Of a stretch of 64,000 bases of DNA, positions 50,690 to 59,716 are shown in pieces. The stretch is from CBDBCU01 sp965243185 (GTDB taxonomy: Bacteria > Chloroflexota > Dehalococcoidia > Lucifugimonadales > UBA3495): positions 3,224,001 through 3,288,000 of the forward strand of contig OZ251531.1 in NCBI GenBank assembly GCA_965243185.1, given 5' to 3'. Numbering within the stretch: position 1 is the stretch's first letter; each line of letters begins with the position of its first letter. Both the position numbers and the translations under genes were made by a program. Below the pieces are notes generated by a model. It was given only the letters and a program-made list of their open reading frames with translations. It had not been told where the DNA came from and did no database searches.

Positions 50690-51877
50690 TTACGCAGTTT
50701 TGACGACTTCCGCCGGCTCCATATAGTGCGGCATCACTTCCGTAGCAAACAGTTCGATAGAGCGCATCGCCTGCTCGTGGCTCAAATTGCCCCACTGAAA
50801 GGAGCAGACAAAGTAGTTGGCCCCGGTCGCCACATACTCGTCCATATACTCCCGGATGGTAGCCGGCGAACCGGCAATGGCCCCGAAACCGGCCCCGGCG
50901 CCGCTGCTGTGCCCGTCGCCAATGCCGCCCCGGAAACTCGCCCGCCGCTGCCGCCGCTCCAGTTCCTGATAGGATGCGTCCAAATCCCGCCGCTCCTCTT
51001 GCGGCAAATCCCGCGGCGGCGCGGACGCCGGCCGGGGATTCATCCGATCGCCGTAAAACTGCGTCAGCCCCCGCCGTTCCGCTTCCAACCGCCGCGGCGT
51101 CCCCAGATTCCACCGGTAAGATTCCCACGCCGGCTGTGCTTCCCGCTGCGCCACTTCATCCGTTTCCGCCAGCAGCAGATGGTTCACCAGCCCGATTTTC
51201 GGCTCCGTGCCTTGGACCGTCAACGCCCCCTTGCCCTGATGTTTTTCCCACTCCTCCCGGTAGCGCCGCACATTAGCCTCAAACCCGTCCAGCGACCCCA
51301 CGATGATCGTATTCATCCCGTCAATGGCCGCCGTCTCCACATTCCGCATATACCAGAACGGCGGAAAGGGCGTCTGTTGCGGCCGCAGCCGCATCGGCAA
51401 CTCGTCAAAGTTGTAAAACTCCCCGTGAAAGTTCAACTCCTCCTGACTCAGCCCCTCCTGAATACAGCGCAACGTTTCCCAATACCGGGCTGCGTTCACC
51501 TCCACATCCGAATCCTGCCCCCAGAAAAAGGCTTCAAACACCCCGCCCCGGCCCACGCCCAACTCCAGCCGGCCGCCGCTCAAGTGGTCCAGCATACTGA
51601 TTTCCTCAATCAGCCGAATGGGGTGATGCAGCGGCAGCACATACACGCACGGCCCAAACCGCAGCCGACTCGTCCGCTGCGACACCGCCGCCAGAAACAC
51701 ATTCTGCGACGGCGCCAGGCTATGCACCGCCGGCGTATGGTGTTCCGCCAGATGGTAGGAATAGAACCCCGCCGCCTCCAGCCGTTCCAACTGCAACAGC
51801 CGCAAGTCATAGATTTCCTGCAAAGTCATCCCCTCGCAGGGTTCAATGTGGTCAAAAACGCCAAATTGCAGGGCCAT
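50690..51877 (-). CDS. LLM-class flavin-dependent oxidoreductase
   Basis: A 395-residue luciferase-like monooxygenase. The family start is FGVFDHIEPCEGMTLQEIYD, followed by EHHTPAVHSLAPSQNVFLAAV, TSRLRFGPCVYVLPLHHPIR and LDHLSGGRLELGVGRG. ATG 51877 has GGAGC upstream. LLM proteins use FMN or F420. The F420 genes in this genome make either possible. The substrate is unknown. It is 104 nt upstream of the desulfurase gene on the same strand. Confidence 0.9.
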   Translation of the reverse strand: MALQFGVFDHIEPCEGMTLQEIYDLRLLQLERLEAAGFYSYHLAEHHTPAVHSLAPSQNVFLAAVSQRTSRLRFGPCVYVLPLHHPIRLIEEISMLDHLSGGRLELGVGRGGVFEAFFWGQDSDVEVNAARYWETLRCIQEGLSQEELNFHGEFYNFDELPMRLRPQQTPFPPFWYMRNVETAAIDGMNTIIVGSLDGFEANVRRYREEWEKHQGKGALTVQGTEPKIGLVNHLLLAETDEVAQREAQPAWESYRWNLGTPRRLEAERRGLTQFYGDRMNPRPASAPPRDLPQEERRDLDASYQELERRQRRASFRGGIGDGHSSGAGAGFGAIAGSPATIREYMDEYVATGANYFVCSFQWGNLSHEQAMRSIELFATEVMPHYMEPAEVVKTA

Positions 51878-51987
51878 CAGTCGCTCCTTTTACCGGTTCC
51901 AAGGAAAGGTTGCCCTTATTCTACAACAGCGGTCAAATCAACGCCGCTTCCCCATTGAAAGTTTGACCTTAATTCCTTTCCACCGGT

Positions 51988-53760
51988 TTAGACCGCCGCC
52001 GTTTCTTGCCGCACTTGCCGGACATCATAGGCGGCAATCTGTTCGGCGGCGAACCGGGTCGCTTCGTACAAGTCCACCAACTCGCCCAAGGTGTTCACAT
52101 ACAGCAGCTTCTTGTCCGCGTTATACCGACGCACCTCCTCCAAAGTCAGCCGATTGCCCTTAATGCGGTTGCAGGTGCGATGCAGCAGCGCCAGGTTATA
52201 CAGCTCGTCGCTCCCCGGCGTGCCTGCCGCCGCCCGCCGCGCCCGGATATGATCCACTTCCAACAGGTCCAAGTCCAGGCTGCCATTGGGCCGCAACGGT
52301 TCGTAACCGCAGCCCCAGCACTTGGGCCCAAACTTCTTAATCAGCAGGGCTTTGGCTTCATCTTTAGGGATTCGCCCCGACCAACTCGCCGTCTGGACGC
52401 TGGGCGGCCGCCCCCGCCGCCGGGACTGTTGCAAATGATGGTGCGGCTCCGGGTCAACGTCGTCCCGCGCCGGCAGGTCATCGGGGCCAATGATTCGGCT
52501 CTTGGTGAATTGCTGGCGAGTTTGGAGGGTTTTGTCCTTCACCACCGCCGCTAAGGCATCGATGGTGGCATCAGTTGTTCCCTCCAGCTGAAAGCCGTTG
52601 AGATAAAACCGCCGCTTGAGCATAGTTGCACTGCGATAAGCCATATCGCAGGCAATCCACTGCCGCCGCAACCGCTCCGCCGCAACCGCCGTGGTCGCGC
52701 ACCCGGCAAAAATATCCAGCACCACATCGCCGGGATCGCTGCTCGCACTGATGATGCGTTCATACAGTTCCAAGGGCTTCTGCGTGGCGTATCCCGTCCG
52801 CTCGTTGCCGCTGGCCGGATTGACGTCAACCCACACATTGCCCAGCGGCGTGCCGCGAAAGTCTGATTCGTACATTCGCCGCTGGAGCCGACCATTAGGC
52901 AATATCACTATATTGCCCTTTTGGTACTCCTCCTCCAGCCGTTCTTTGACGAGACGCCATCCGCTGGGGTGGGGGTTTTGGTAGCCCCGCCACTCGTAGC
53001 ACTGGTTGGGTCGGGCGCCCATATTGGGACTGTTCCAAATGTGGGAGCTGTCGTCGTAATAGCGCCGCCCCTCCTCATCTACCAAGTTAAATTTGGTTTC
53101 CCTTTCCTCCTCCGTCATTTTCCGATAGGGGAGAATCCGGGAGCTCCTCGATTTGGCGTAGAACAGGATGGTATCAGCCATATTTCCCCATTGCCGGGGG
53201 CTATGCTGAAAACTACCGTGTACCGACGTATGCCGCCGCCAGGTGATTTCATTCCGGTAGTTCTCCGCCCCAAACACCCCGTCCAGCAGCATCCGCAAAT
53301 AGCTGTTGGCGTGGTTGTCGCAGTGGATATAGATGCTGCCGGTCGGCTTCAGTATCCGGTGGCACTCAATCAGGCGGATTGCCATAAAGCAGATGTAGGC
53401 CGCTTCGTTTTCCGACGCGCAGGCTTCCACCGCCTGAATGACCGCGTGGGCCTTGGGGTAATCGTCGGCAATGCGGGCTTTCCACCCCGGATGAATGTCC
53501 GCGTTCCAACTCCAGACATCCCTGACCCGGGTTTCGCCGATACCCTCGTTATGCGCCGCCCCGTGCTGGGCGGCCAAAGCCGCCTCCTCGGCAAACTCGG
53601 CGGCGCTGATGGGCGGCCGCGGCCGCCCGGTGAAAGTCTCGTTGGCCGCAAAGGGCGGGTCAATGGCAATCAGGTCAATGCACTCGTTGTTCAACGACCG
53701 CAGGAAAGGCAGGTTGTCGGTAATCGCCAAAGTGCGGTTAGGTACATTCAGGTCAGACAC
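51988..53760 (-). CDS. DNA methyltransferase-HNH nuclease fusion (chromosomal paralog)
   Basis: A protein of about 590 residues. GTG 53760 lies 9 nt after GGAGG; an ATG at 53781 is the alternative. Motif IV is LIAIDPPFAANETF, then a recognition region, then motif I-like LDIFAGCATTAVAAERLRRQW. The C-terminal HNH carries CWGCGYEPL, LEVDHIRARRAAAG and LHRTCNRIKGNRL. The middle blocks align closely with the transposon-borne fusion, though the HNH parts differ. A single-chain restriction-modification enzyme, or an HNH-bearing orphan methyltransferase, is inferred. No separate specificity gene is seen. Confidence 0.85.
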   Translation of the reverse strand: MSDLNVPNRTLAITDNLPFLRSLNNECIDLIAIDPPFAANETFTGRPRPPISAAEFAEEAALAAQHGAAHNEGIGETRVRDVWSWNADIHPGWKARIADDYPKAHAVIQAVEACASENEAAYICFMAIRLIECHRILKPTGSIYIHCDNHANSYLRMLLDGVFGAENYRNEITWRRHTSVHGSFQHSPRQWGNMADTILFYAKSRSSRILPYRKMTEEERETKFNLVDEEGRRYYDDSSHIWNSPNMGARPNQCYEWRGYQNPHPSGWRLVKERLEEEYQKGNIVILPNGRLQRRMYESDFRGTPLGNVWVDVNPASGNERTGYATQKPLELYERIISASSDPGDVVLDIFAGCATTAVAAERLRRQWIACDMAYRSATMLKRRFYLNGFQLEGTTDATIDALAAVVKDKTLQTRQQFTKSRIIGPDDLPARDDVDPEPHHHLQQSRRRGRPPSVQTASWSGRIPKDEAKALLIKKFGPKCWGCGYEPLRPNGSLDLDLLEVDHIRARRAAAGTPGSDELYNLALLHRTCNRIKGNRLTLEEVRRYNADKKLLYVNTLGELVDLYEATRFAAEQIAAYDVRQVRQETAAV

Positions 53761-53944
53761 GCTTGCGCCCTCCACTGCCATTGTTGTATCCGGGTGGCAT
53801 TTTAACCTGCTCTGGAATCGGTGTAAAGAACCGCAGTGTCAGGGCTCAGTTTGCTTTTAGGGTACAGTTATTTTACTGCCTTAGGAAGGGATAGGCTAAA
53901 CTCCCACTGGATTCCCGGCCGCTGCCATCCCCCTTTCTGCCCGA

Positions 53945-55261
53945 TTACCTAATGCGTTCAGTAGTTAGCGGGATACGGCCTCCCTTAACCACCGTCAAGA
54001 TGCTTTCCCGCAGAGCAACTTTGTGCCGCTGCGGGTTGTTGGCCCACTTGTCGCCGCGGGCGCGGATGACTTCAATGGAGTAGCCGGAAAAGCCTACCGC
54101 TTGGGCCAACTCTCCAATGATTTCATCGGTACGGACATGGACGCCGTAGGGCGCCGAGTCCCCCAGCACCAGGACAAATTGACGCCCCGGCTTTAAGACG
54201 GCATAAGCAGCCCGGATAACTTGCAGCATATCCTCAAAGTAGCCGGCTACCATCATGTCGTAGGTTTTCTTGCCCCCTTTAGTCTGGCGTACGGCGGCCA
54301 ACCGGTCGATGATTTGGGTCAGTTCCCGGTGCAGGGCCGGGTGGACGGCTTGGACGCCGGGGCATTCGCGGATGCCGTTCATTTGGGAAAGGCGTATCTG
54401 GGTGGTGGCGGCGGTAATGAGCTTGTCCCGCACCGCCCGGGTGATGTCGCCCCAACCGGAGTAGAGACCCCAAAAGTAGGTTTCCATACGGGTGCGGTCG
54501 GCGTAATCGTAGTTGTTCAGATAAGGGGGCGAGGTAACCATCAGGTCGATGCTGTCCGCGGCGCAATACTGGTCGAACTGGCGGGCATCCCCCTGAATAA
54601 TGCGGTGTTCCGCGGGCGGGATACCCTCAAACCGAACTTGGCGGATGTCCGCAACCAAGGCGGCGCACTGTTTGCGAAATTCGGTCATCGCGTCCCGCGC
54701 CACTACCTTTTGACCGTGACGGTTGACCGCAATGTAAGGCCAGCCCGCCCCGGCGCTGGTCGCCATCCGCAGCGCGGCCGTCAAAGCCAGTTTGAGCAGG
54801 TCGGTAATCGGGTCGGCGGCCTCCCGCTGCCGGATGGCTTCGCGCAGGGCGTACAACTGTTGCAAATTTTCGGGGCTGAAACACTTGTAAATCAGGGCCG
54901 GCCAGACGCCGGTTAAATCGGAGCCGGGGTTGGATTCAGCGGCGGCGCTGACCTGTTCGGCCGCGGCGGCCAACCGCTCCGGGCAGTGGTCAAAGTTCAG
55001 CTTGGTTTGGGCCACCCAAAAGACGAAGGGATGGGCTTCGCTGCCGACCGAGTTTAAGCCGCCGAGCTTGGCCGCCAAAGAAGTAGTGCCGCTGCCCAAG
55101 AAAGGATCGGCAATCCAATGCTGCGCGGTCAAGGCGTTTTCGGCGACTTTGGCCTGCACCAGCTTATAGGAGTAGCCGGCCGGGTAAGTGAACCAGCGAT
55201 GAACGGGAGCTTTCAAGCTGTCCTGAAAGGAGCCGTAGTTATGTTTAGCCGCCGTTTGCAA
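53945..55261 (-). CDS. DNA methyltransferase (probably N4-cytosine or N6-adenine type)
   Basis: A 438-residue protein from a TTG start with GGGAG upstream. Motif I is near the N-terminus (WIADPFLGSGTTSLAAKLGG). Motif IV comes later as DLMVTSPPYLNNYDYADRTR. TSPPY is typical of N4-cytosine enzymes. The end includes FVLVLGDSAPYGVHVRTDE. The order is the opposite of the fusion methyltransferases, so it is a different class. No restriction gene is adjacent. It could be solitary or the partner of a decayed system. Confidence 0.85.
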   Translation of the reverse strand: MQTAAKHNYGSFQDSLKAPVHRWFTYPAGYSYKLVQAKVAENALTAQHWIADPFLGSGTTSLAAKLGGLNSVGSEAHPFVFWVAQTKLNFDHCPERLAAAAEQVSAAAESNPGSDLTGVWPALIYKCFSPENLQQLYALREAIRQREAADPITDLLKLALTAALRMATSAGAGWPYIAVNRHGQKVVARDAMTEFRKQCAALVADIRQVRFEGIPPAEHRIIQGDARQFDQYCAADSIDLMVTSPPYLNNYDYADRTRMETYFWGLYSGWGDITRAVRDKLITAATTQIRLSQMNGIRECPGVQAVHPALHRELTQIIDRLAAVRQTKGGKKTYDMMVAGYFEDMLQVIRAAYAVLKPGRQFVLVLGDSAPYGVHVRTDEIIGELAQAVGFSGYSIEVIRARGDKWANNPQRHKVALRESILTVVKGGRIPLTTERIR

Positions 55262-55345
55262 AGGACGCTCCCGCCGGGAAAGTTTGGCTTATTATAGCGG
55301 CAATAGCAACGCTGCGGCTATGGTAGCTGCACGGGAAAGACGCGG

Positions 55346-55894
55346 TTACTGTCTCGACGCCGGGGCCACAATGCGCGGGTCGAGGTTAAACCAGCGGCTG
55401 ATGCGGCGCGCCACCCACACAAACCGCCGCCCGCTGGTCGTAATGTAATAACGCTCCCCCCGGCGTTCCACATATCCGCTCACTATCTGCTCGCCCAGCC
55501 GCTTGCGAATGGCGTAATTGCCCTCGAAATAAACCTCCAGAAAGGCCGCCTTTACTTCCTCCTCGGTCATCCCCCGGTCCGCCCGATTCTCCAGCCCGTT
55601 CAGCAGATACAAGGAAATCGAGCGGTCAAACACCCCCGGCGCCGTCAAAGCAAAGCACAGCCCGCCCAGTAGGTAAATTAGCAAAGCCGCCGCCACTCCC
55701 TCCAGGCTGAAACGTACTTGCCAATACAGCGCCGCCAATCCCGCCAGCAGCAACGGCAGCAATCCCAGCAGCACCCAAACACTTTCCTTCAGCGCCACTT
55801 CCCCGGGAAACCAATGCCTTTTGACCGCATAAACCGCCGCATAAACCAGAAAACTCGTCAGGCAAACCGCCAGCAGCAGCAAAGTATTTTCCAT
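55346..55894 (-). CDS. Membrane protein with C-terminal winged-helix-like domain
   Basis: A protein of 182 residues. ATG 55894 gives a clean N-terminal TM helix (ENTLLLLAVCLTSFLVYAAV). Two more TM segments follow to about residue 90. The cytoplasmic C-terminus (FLEVYFEGNYAIRKRLGEQI, VSGYVERRGERYYITTSGRR) looks like a winged helix. A membrane-tethered regulator is possible, but no family is recognised. It lies 34 nt after the GMC oxidoreductase stop. Confidence 0.55.
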   Translation of the reverse strand: MENTLLLLAVCLTSFLVYAAVYAVKRHWFPGEVALKESVWVLLGLLPLLLAGLAALYWQVRFSLEGVAAALLIYLLGGLCFALTAPGVFDRSISLYLLNGLENRADRGMTEEEVKAAFLEVYFEGNYAIRKRLGEQIVSGYVERRGERYYITTSGRRFVWVARRISRWFNLDPRIVAPASRQ

Positions 55895-55928
55895 AATCGT
55901 TCCGCCGCCGTAGCCCTCAGCCGGTTGC

Positions 55929-57458
55929 CTACCGCCCCTCTTTGATGGCATCGGCCAACTTTTCCGCCATCATTATCGTAGTGGAGTTGGTGTTGGCCCG
56001 GGTTACCTCCGGCATTATCGACGCGTCCACCACCCGCAAACCGGCCAAGCCATGCACCCGCCCGTACTGATCCACCACTGCCATTGGATCCGCCGCCGGC
56101 CCCATCTTGCAAGTAACGCTGGTATGCCCGGCAATCCCCGCATTCCTGACCAGCCAAGCATCCAACGCCGCCTCCGACTCCAAATCGTCATCCGCCGGCG
56201 ATAACCGTTCCCCCACCAAGCCGGCAAAGGCGGGATGCTCAAAGATTGCCACGCATTGCCGCACTGCCGCCCGCAGCCGCGCCAAATCCCGCTCATCCGT
56301 CAAAAACCGATAATCCAGCTTGGGCGGCGACGCCGGATCCGCCGCCGTCAGAGTCAACTCCCCCACACTGTAAGGCAGTTCCAGCCGGCAGCCAATCCGA
56401 ATATCCCTAGCCTCCGGATTCTCCGGGTAAGAAGTAGTCGGCTGCACCTGAATATCATTGCGGGCTGCCGACCCGGCCGCCGTGAACCGCAGCCCCACCT
56501 GATTCCGCGGCGACTCCGGCCCCGGCTTATGCCCCGGCCCGGCCCGATAAGTCAGCCCCACCGACGGATGATTTTTCATATTCCGCCCCACCCCCGGCAA
56601 CTCCAGAACCGGGGCAATTCCCCACCGTCGCAATTCCTCCGCCGGCCCTACTCCCGAAAGCATCAGCAGTTGCGGCGACCCTATCGCTCCGCCGCCCAGG
56701 ATAATCTCCTCCCCCGCCACCGTGAAAACATCGCCGCCGCTTTCCACTTCTACCCCTACCGCCCGTTTGCCCGCAAAGCAAATCCGCCGCGCTGCACAGT
56801 TCGCCCGAATGGTCAAGTTAAGCCGATGCCGGCAGTCATTCAAGTAAGTCAACGCCGTGCTTTGCCGTATCCCGGCCGGGTTATTCAACGGAAACGCTCC
56901 GACTCCGCCGCCCTCCGGCTGATTCATATCCCGGTCGTCCGGAAAGCCCAACTCCCGGCAGGCTTGGTAAAAGGCCGCTTGCAACGGCAGCCAAGTCTCC
57001 CGAGGATGGCGGCGCACCGTTATTGGCCCATCGCCCCCGTGAAAATCGCCCCCGATGTCGGTATCCCTTTCCAGTTTGCGGAAATACGGCAAGACTTTGC
57101 TGTAGCTCCACTCCCCATTGCCCGCCGCCGCCCAGGCGTCAAAATCCTCCGGCAGTCCCCGCAGAAAAATCTGATGGTTGATGGCGCTGGTGCCGCCGGT
57201 TACCCGCCCCCGGGCTACCGGCGCACTCTCCGAACTTTGCGGCGTTGCCTGCCCCGTAAAAGACCAGTTATGCGCCGCCCCCGGCTGCGACGCCGCCTGA
57301 TTCAAGTCAAACTTCAACTCCGCCGGCAGCAACACCGGGTACGGATAATCCGGCCCCGCCTCCAGTAGCAGTACCGACCGGCCCGCATCCTCCGTCAGCC
57401 GCGCCGCCAGTACGCACCCGGCTGAACCCGCCCCAACAATGACAGTGTCGTACTTCAA
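55929..57458 (-). CDS. GMC-family FAD-dependent oxidoreductase
   Basis: A protein of 509 residues. TTG 57458 is 8 nt after GGGAGGA and gives the correct FAD start (YDTVIVGAGSAGCVLAARLT). GMC signatures follow: GRVTGGTSAINHQIFLRG, IILGGGAIGSPQLLMLSGVG and the C-terminal AGHTSVTCKMG with catalytic His, then NTNSTTIMMAEKLAD. It oxidises an alcohol, probably choline-, glucose- or polyol-like. A small membrane protein gene sits directly upstream (4 nt away) and may be co-translated. Confidence 0.92.
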   Translation of the reverse strand: MKYDTVIVGAGSAGCVLAARLTEDAGRSVLLLEAGPDYPYPVLLPAELKFDLNQAASQPGAAHNWSFTGQATPQSSESAPVARGRVTGGTSAINHQIFLRGLPEDFDAWAAAGNGEWSYSKVLPYFRKLERDTDIGGDFHGGDGPITVRRHPRETWLPLQAAFYQACRELGFPDDRDMNQPEGGGVGAFPLNNPAGIRQSTALTYLNDCRHRLNLTIRANCAARRICFAGKRAVGVEVESGGDVFTVAGEEIILGGGAIGSPQLLMLSGVGPAEELRRWGIAPVLELPGVGRNMKNHPSVGLTYRAGPGHKPGPESPRNQVGLRFTAAGSAARNDIQVQPTTSYPENPEARDIRIGCRLELPYSVGELTLTAADPASPPKLDYRFLTDERDLARLRAAVRQCVAIFEHPAFAGLVGERLSPADDDLESEAALDAWLVRNAGIAGHTSVTCKMGPAADPMAVVDQYGRVHGLAGLRVVDASIMPEVTRANTNSTTIMMAEKLADAIKEGR

Positions 57459-57462
57459 CCGA

Positions 57463-57750
57463 CTAATCCTCCCGACTCTCGTCCATCGACTTCCGCCCCT
57501 GCCACCCGTAAAGGCCAATCCAGGTGACGATGGCCCCCGACACAAACCAGAACAGCTTGAGCCAATGGAACCCTTCCATCGCCATCCCAGCCGCGCTGTT
57601 CACCATACCCAAAGCCCCCAGCCCAATGTAGGAGCTGCACCACAGCCGCCACGCCAGCGGGCTGCGGGTCTTTCTATACCAGTAATTGAACCCGAACACC
57701 AAAACCCCGCCCACCACCAGGCCCAACGCTATGCCCAGCCAACCGCCCAA
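57463..57750 (-). CDS. Small membrane protein
   Basis: A 95-residue product from a TTG start with GGGAGGTG upstream. It has about three hydrophobic helices (IALGLVVGGVLVFGFNYW, YIGLGALGMVNSAAGMA, LFWFVSGAIVTWIGLYGW) and a charged tail. No family is recognised. Its stop is 4 nt before the oxidoreductase start. Confidence 0.6.
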   Translation of the reverse strand: MGGWLGIALGLVVGGVLVFGFNYWYRKTRSPLAWRLWCSSYIGLGALGMVNSAAGMAMEGFHWLKLFWFVSGAIVTWIGLYGWQGRKSMDESRED

Positions 57751-57790
57751 CGTTGCACCTCCCTTGCCCTCAGGGAATTATAACTCCCGC

Positions 57791-58660
57791 CTAATCCGGC
57801 AAACTCCGCTGTTTCCCCCGCTCAATGGACACCACCGCCTCGCACCCGGCCGCCGCATCGCTCCCCTCGCTCCCGTCGCACTCATCCATTGCCCCCGGCC
57901 CGCCGTCCAGAAAGTCATCCCCGTTATGCCCCATCAAACTGTCATTCCCCTCTCGACCCAGCAGAATGTCATTCCCCCCGAAAGCCAGAATCGCATCATC
58001 CCCCTTGCCGCCAATCAGCACATCATCGTCCGTGCTGCCCAGCAGCACATCCCGCCGGTAAAAACCGAACAACTCCGCCAGCAGGTCATCCTCCTCCGGC
58101 AGCAGCGACCCGCCCACCAGGATATTGTTGCCCTGATTCCCCGACAGAAAATCCCCGCCGCCTTGCCCGATTAGAATATCATCCCCATCGTCCCCCCGCA
58201 GAAAATCCTGCCCCGAACCGCCAATCAACTGGTCTTTCCCGTCCCCGCCCAACAGGTAATCATCCCCGGCGCCGCCAATAACCAGATTATTGCCCGACCC
58301 GGCGCACAGAATATCGTTGCCACCCTTGCCGTTAATGCGGTCATCCCCGGCCCGCCCCAAAATCACATCATCCCCGTCGGTGCCAATCAGTTCATCATCC
58401 CCCGGCCCGCCCACCAGCGTAGCCAGCGACCCCAGGCAATAGACGTGCTCCTGTTCGTCCACCTCCTCCTGCGGCGCGCCGGTAACGCCGTCAAGGTCAT
58501 CCTCCTGCCAGTAATCGGTCAAAAGCATTCCCGGAGCCATCGCCCCATAAGCCGCCGGCCGTTCAACCGCCGCCCGGGTATCACCCGCCCCAAAAACCAC
58601 CAACCCGGCAGTCAAGGCAAGAATGACGACAATCGCTCCAGTCAAAACCCGCGGCGGCAT
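57791..58660 (-). CDS. Secreted RTX-type calcium-binding repeat protein
   Basis: A 289-residue protein. An N-terminal hydrophobic segment (VLTGAIVVILALTAGLVVFG) acts as a signal or anchor. From about residue 80 come ten or more GGxGxDxΦx nonapeptides (GGPGDDELIGTDGDDVILG and so on), which fold as a calcium-dependent beta roll. A ~25-residue insertion (LLPEEDDLLAELFGFYRRD) breaks the roll. There is no type I secretion gene nearby, and the N-terminal signal indicates Sec export. A surface or matrix role is likely; no enzyme domain is seen. Confidence 0.8.
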   Translation of the reverse strand: MPPRVLTGAIVVILALTAGLVVFGAGDTRAAVERPAAYGAMAPGMLLTDYWQEDDLDGVTGAPQEEVDEQEHVYCLGSLATLVGGPGDDELIGTDGDDVILGRAGDDRINGKGGNDILCAGSGNNLVIGGAGDDYLLGGDGKDQLIGGSGQDFLRGDDGDDILIGQGGGDFLSGNQGNNILVGGSLLPEEDDLLAELFGFYRRDVLLGSTDDDVLIGGKGDDAILAFGGNDILLGREGNDSLMGHNGDDFLDGGPGAMDECDGSEGSDAAAGCEAVVSIERGKQRSLPD

Positions 58661-58824
58661 TGCTCCCTCTACCAGTCAGCCCGTTGTCCGGATGACTCTG
58701 ATTATAACCCTAAAACGAGCCGAATGGTAGAATTGGGCCGACTCGCTCTCCTCAACAGGCATTGCCCAACCCGCCTGAAAAGTGTATATTTAGGGATAAA
58801 TACAGATTCGGGAGGCTTTCCGCC

Positions 58825-59673
58825 GTGGATTCCGCCTTACCCCTGATTTTGCAACTGATTTCCTTGGCCATTATCGTCCTGTGGACGGTGCGGCTGGCCA
58901 AGGCCAAGGAGTTGAACCCCTTGCTGTGGGGTGTTGGCTCCGCCTTGTTGATGGCTGTAGGCTGGTTCGTGCTGCCCGAGGAGTGGCGCCGCTATATGGT
59001 CTTTATCGGGATGGCGCCGTTGGTTTTTCTGCTGCTGTTCCGCAGCCCCCTGTTCCGCCGCCGCAGCGACAACGCCCCGGCGGCCCCGGTTTCCGCTACC
59101 CCTTCCGCCCACTCCTGCCCCCGCTGCGCCGTCCCGGACGCCGGCGGGCAAAACTACTGCGTCCACTGCGGTTGGGACTTGTCCCAAACCTACACCCCGG
59201 CCGCCGAAATCGATGAAATTACCGCCGCGCCCCCGGCTGCCGCTCCAATCCCGGAACCGGCCGCCGCCATCCTGGAAACCACCATTGAGGATGTAAAAGC
59301 CGCGCCGGCTGCGGAACCGTCCCCGGAATCGCCGGAAGTTATCCCGCCGGAGCCGGCAATCCCGGCCATAACCCCACAACCGGCCCCGGTCTTAGCTCAG
59401 GATATTGAACCGCCCCCACCGGTGCCGACCGAAACCATTCCCGCCGCTCCGGCCCCAACGCCGCGCCGCATCCCCACGGCCGCCAACCTGACCGAGCGCG
59501 GCATCGCCCTTTTCCGCCAGGGCCGCTTTCAGGAAGCCGTGGACCAGTTCACCAAAGCCATTGCCCTCGACCCCAAATACAAGCAGGCTTGGGAACAGCG
59601 GGCCGAAGCCTACGGCCGCCTCGGCCGCGCCGAGCGGCAGGCTGCCGACCGCCGGCAACTGGAAACCATCTAA
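58825..59673 (+). CDS. Membrane protein with zinc ribbon and TPR repeats
   Basis: A protein of 282 residues. GTG 58825 follows GGGAGG. There are two or three N-terminal TM helices (ILQLISLAIIVLWTVRL, PLLWGVGSALLMAVGWFVLP, IGMAPLVFLLLF). A zinc ribbon (CPRCAVPDAGGQNYCVHCGW) is followed by a ~110-residue Pro/Ala/Glu linker. The end is a TPR pair (LTERGIALFRQGRFQEAVDQ, FTKAIALDPKYKQAWEQRAE). A scaffolding role is suggested by the architecture; function unknown. Confidence 0.7.
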   Translation: MDSALPLILQLISLAIIVLWTVRLAKAKELNPLLWGVGSALLMAVGWFVLPEEWRRYMVFIGMAPLVFLLLFRSPLFRRRSDNAPAAPVSATPSAHSCPRCAVPDAGGQNYCVHCGWDLSQTYTPAAEIDEITAAPPAAAPIPEPAAAILETTIEDVKAAPAAEPSPESPEVIPPEPAIPAITPQPAPVLAQDIEPPPPVPTETIPAAPAPTPRRIPTAANLTERGIALFRQGRFQEAVDQFTKAIALDPKYKQAWEQRAEAYGRLGRAERQAADRRQLETI

Positions 59674-59716
59674 CCCCGCTTTTCCCGGAGCAAACCCGGG
59701 GAAACCCGCCCTCCAA

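Noticed and set aside
55929..57545. ATP-independent N-terminal extension of the GMC oxidoreductase to 57545
   Set aside because: The 29 extra residues overlap the upstream small membrane protein gene; TTG 57458 has a strong SD and begins at the FAD-binding motif.
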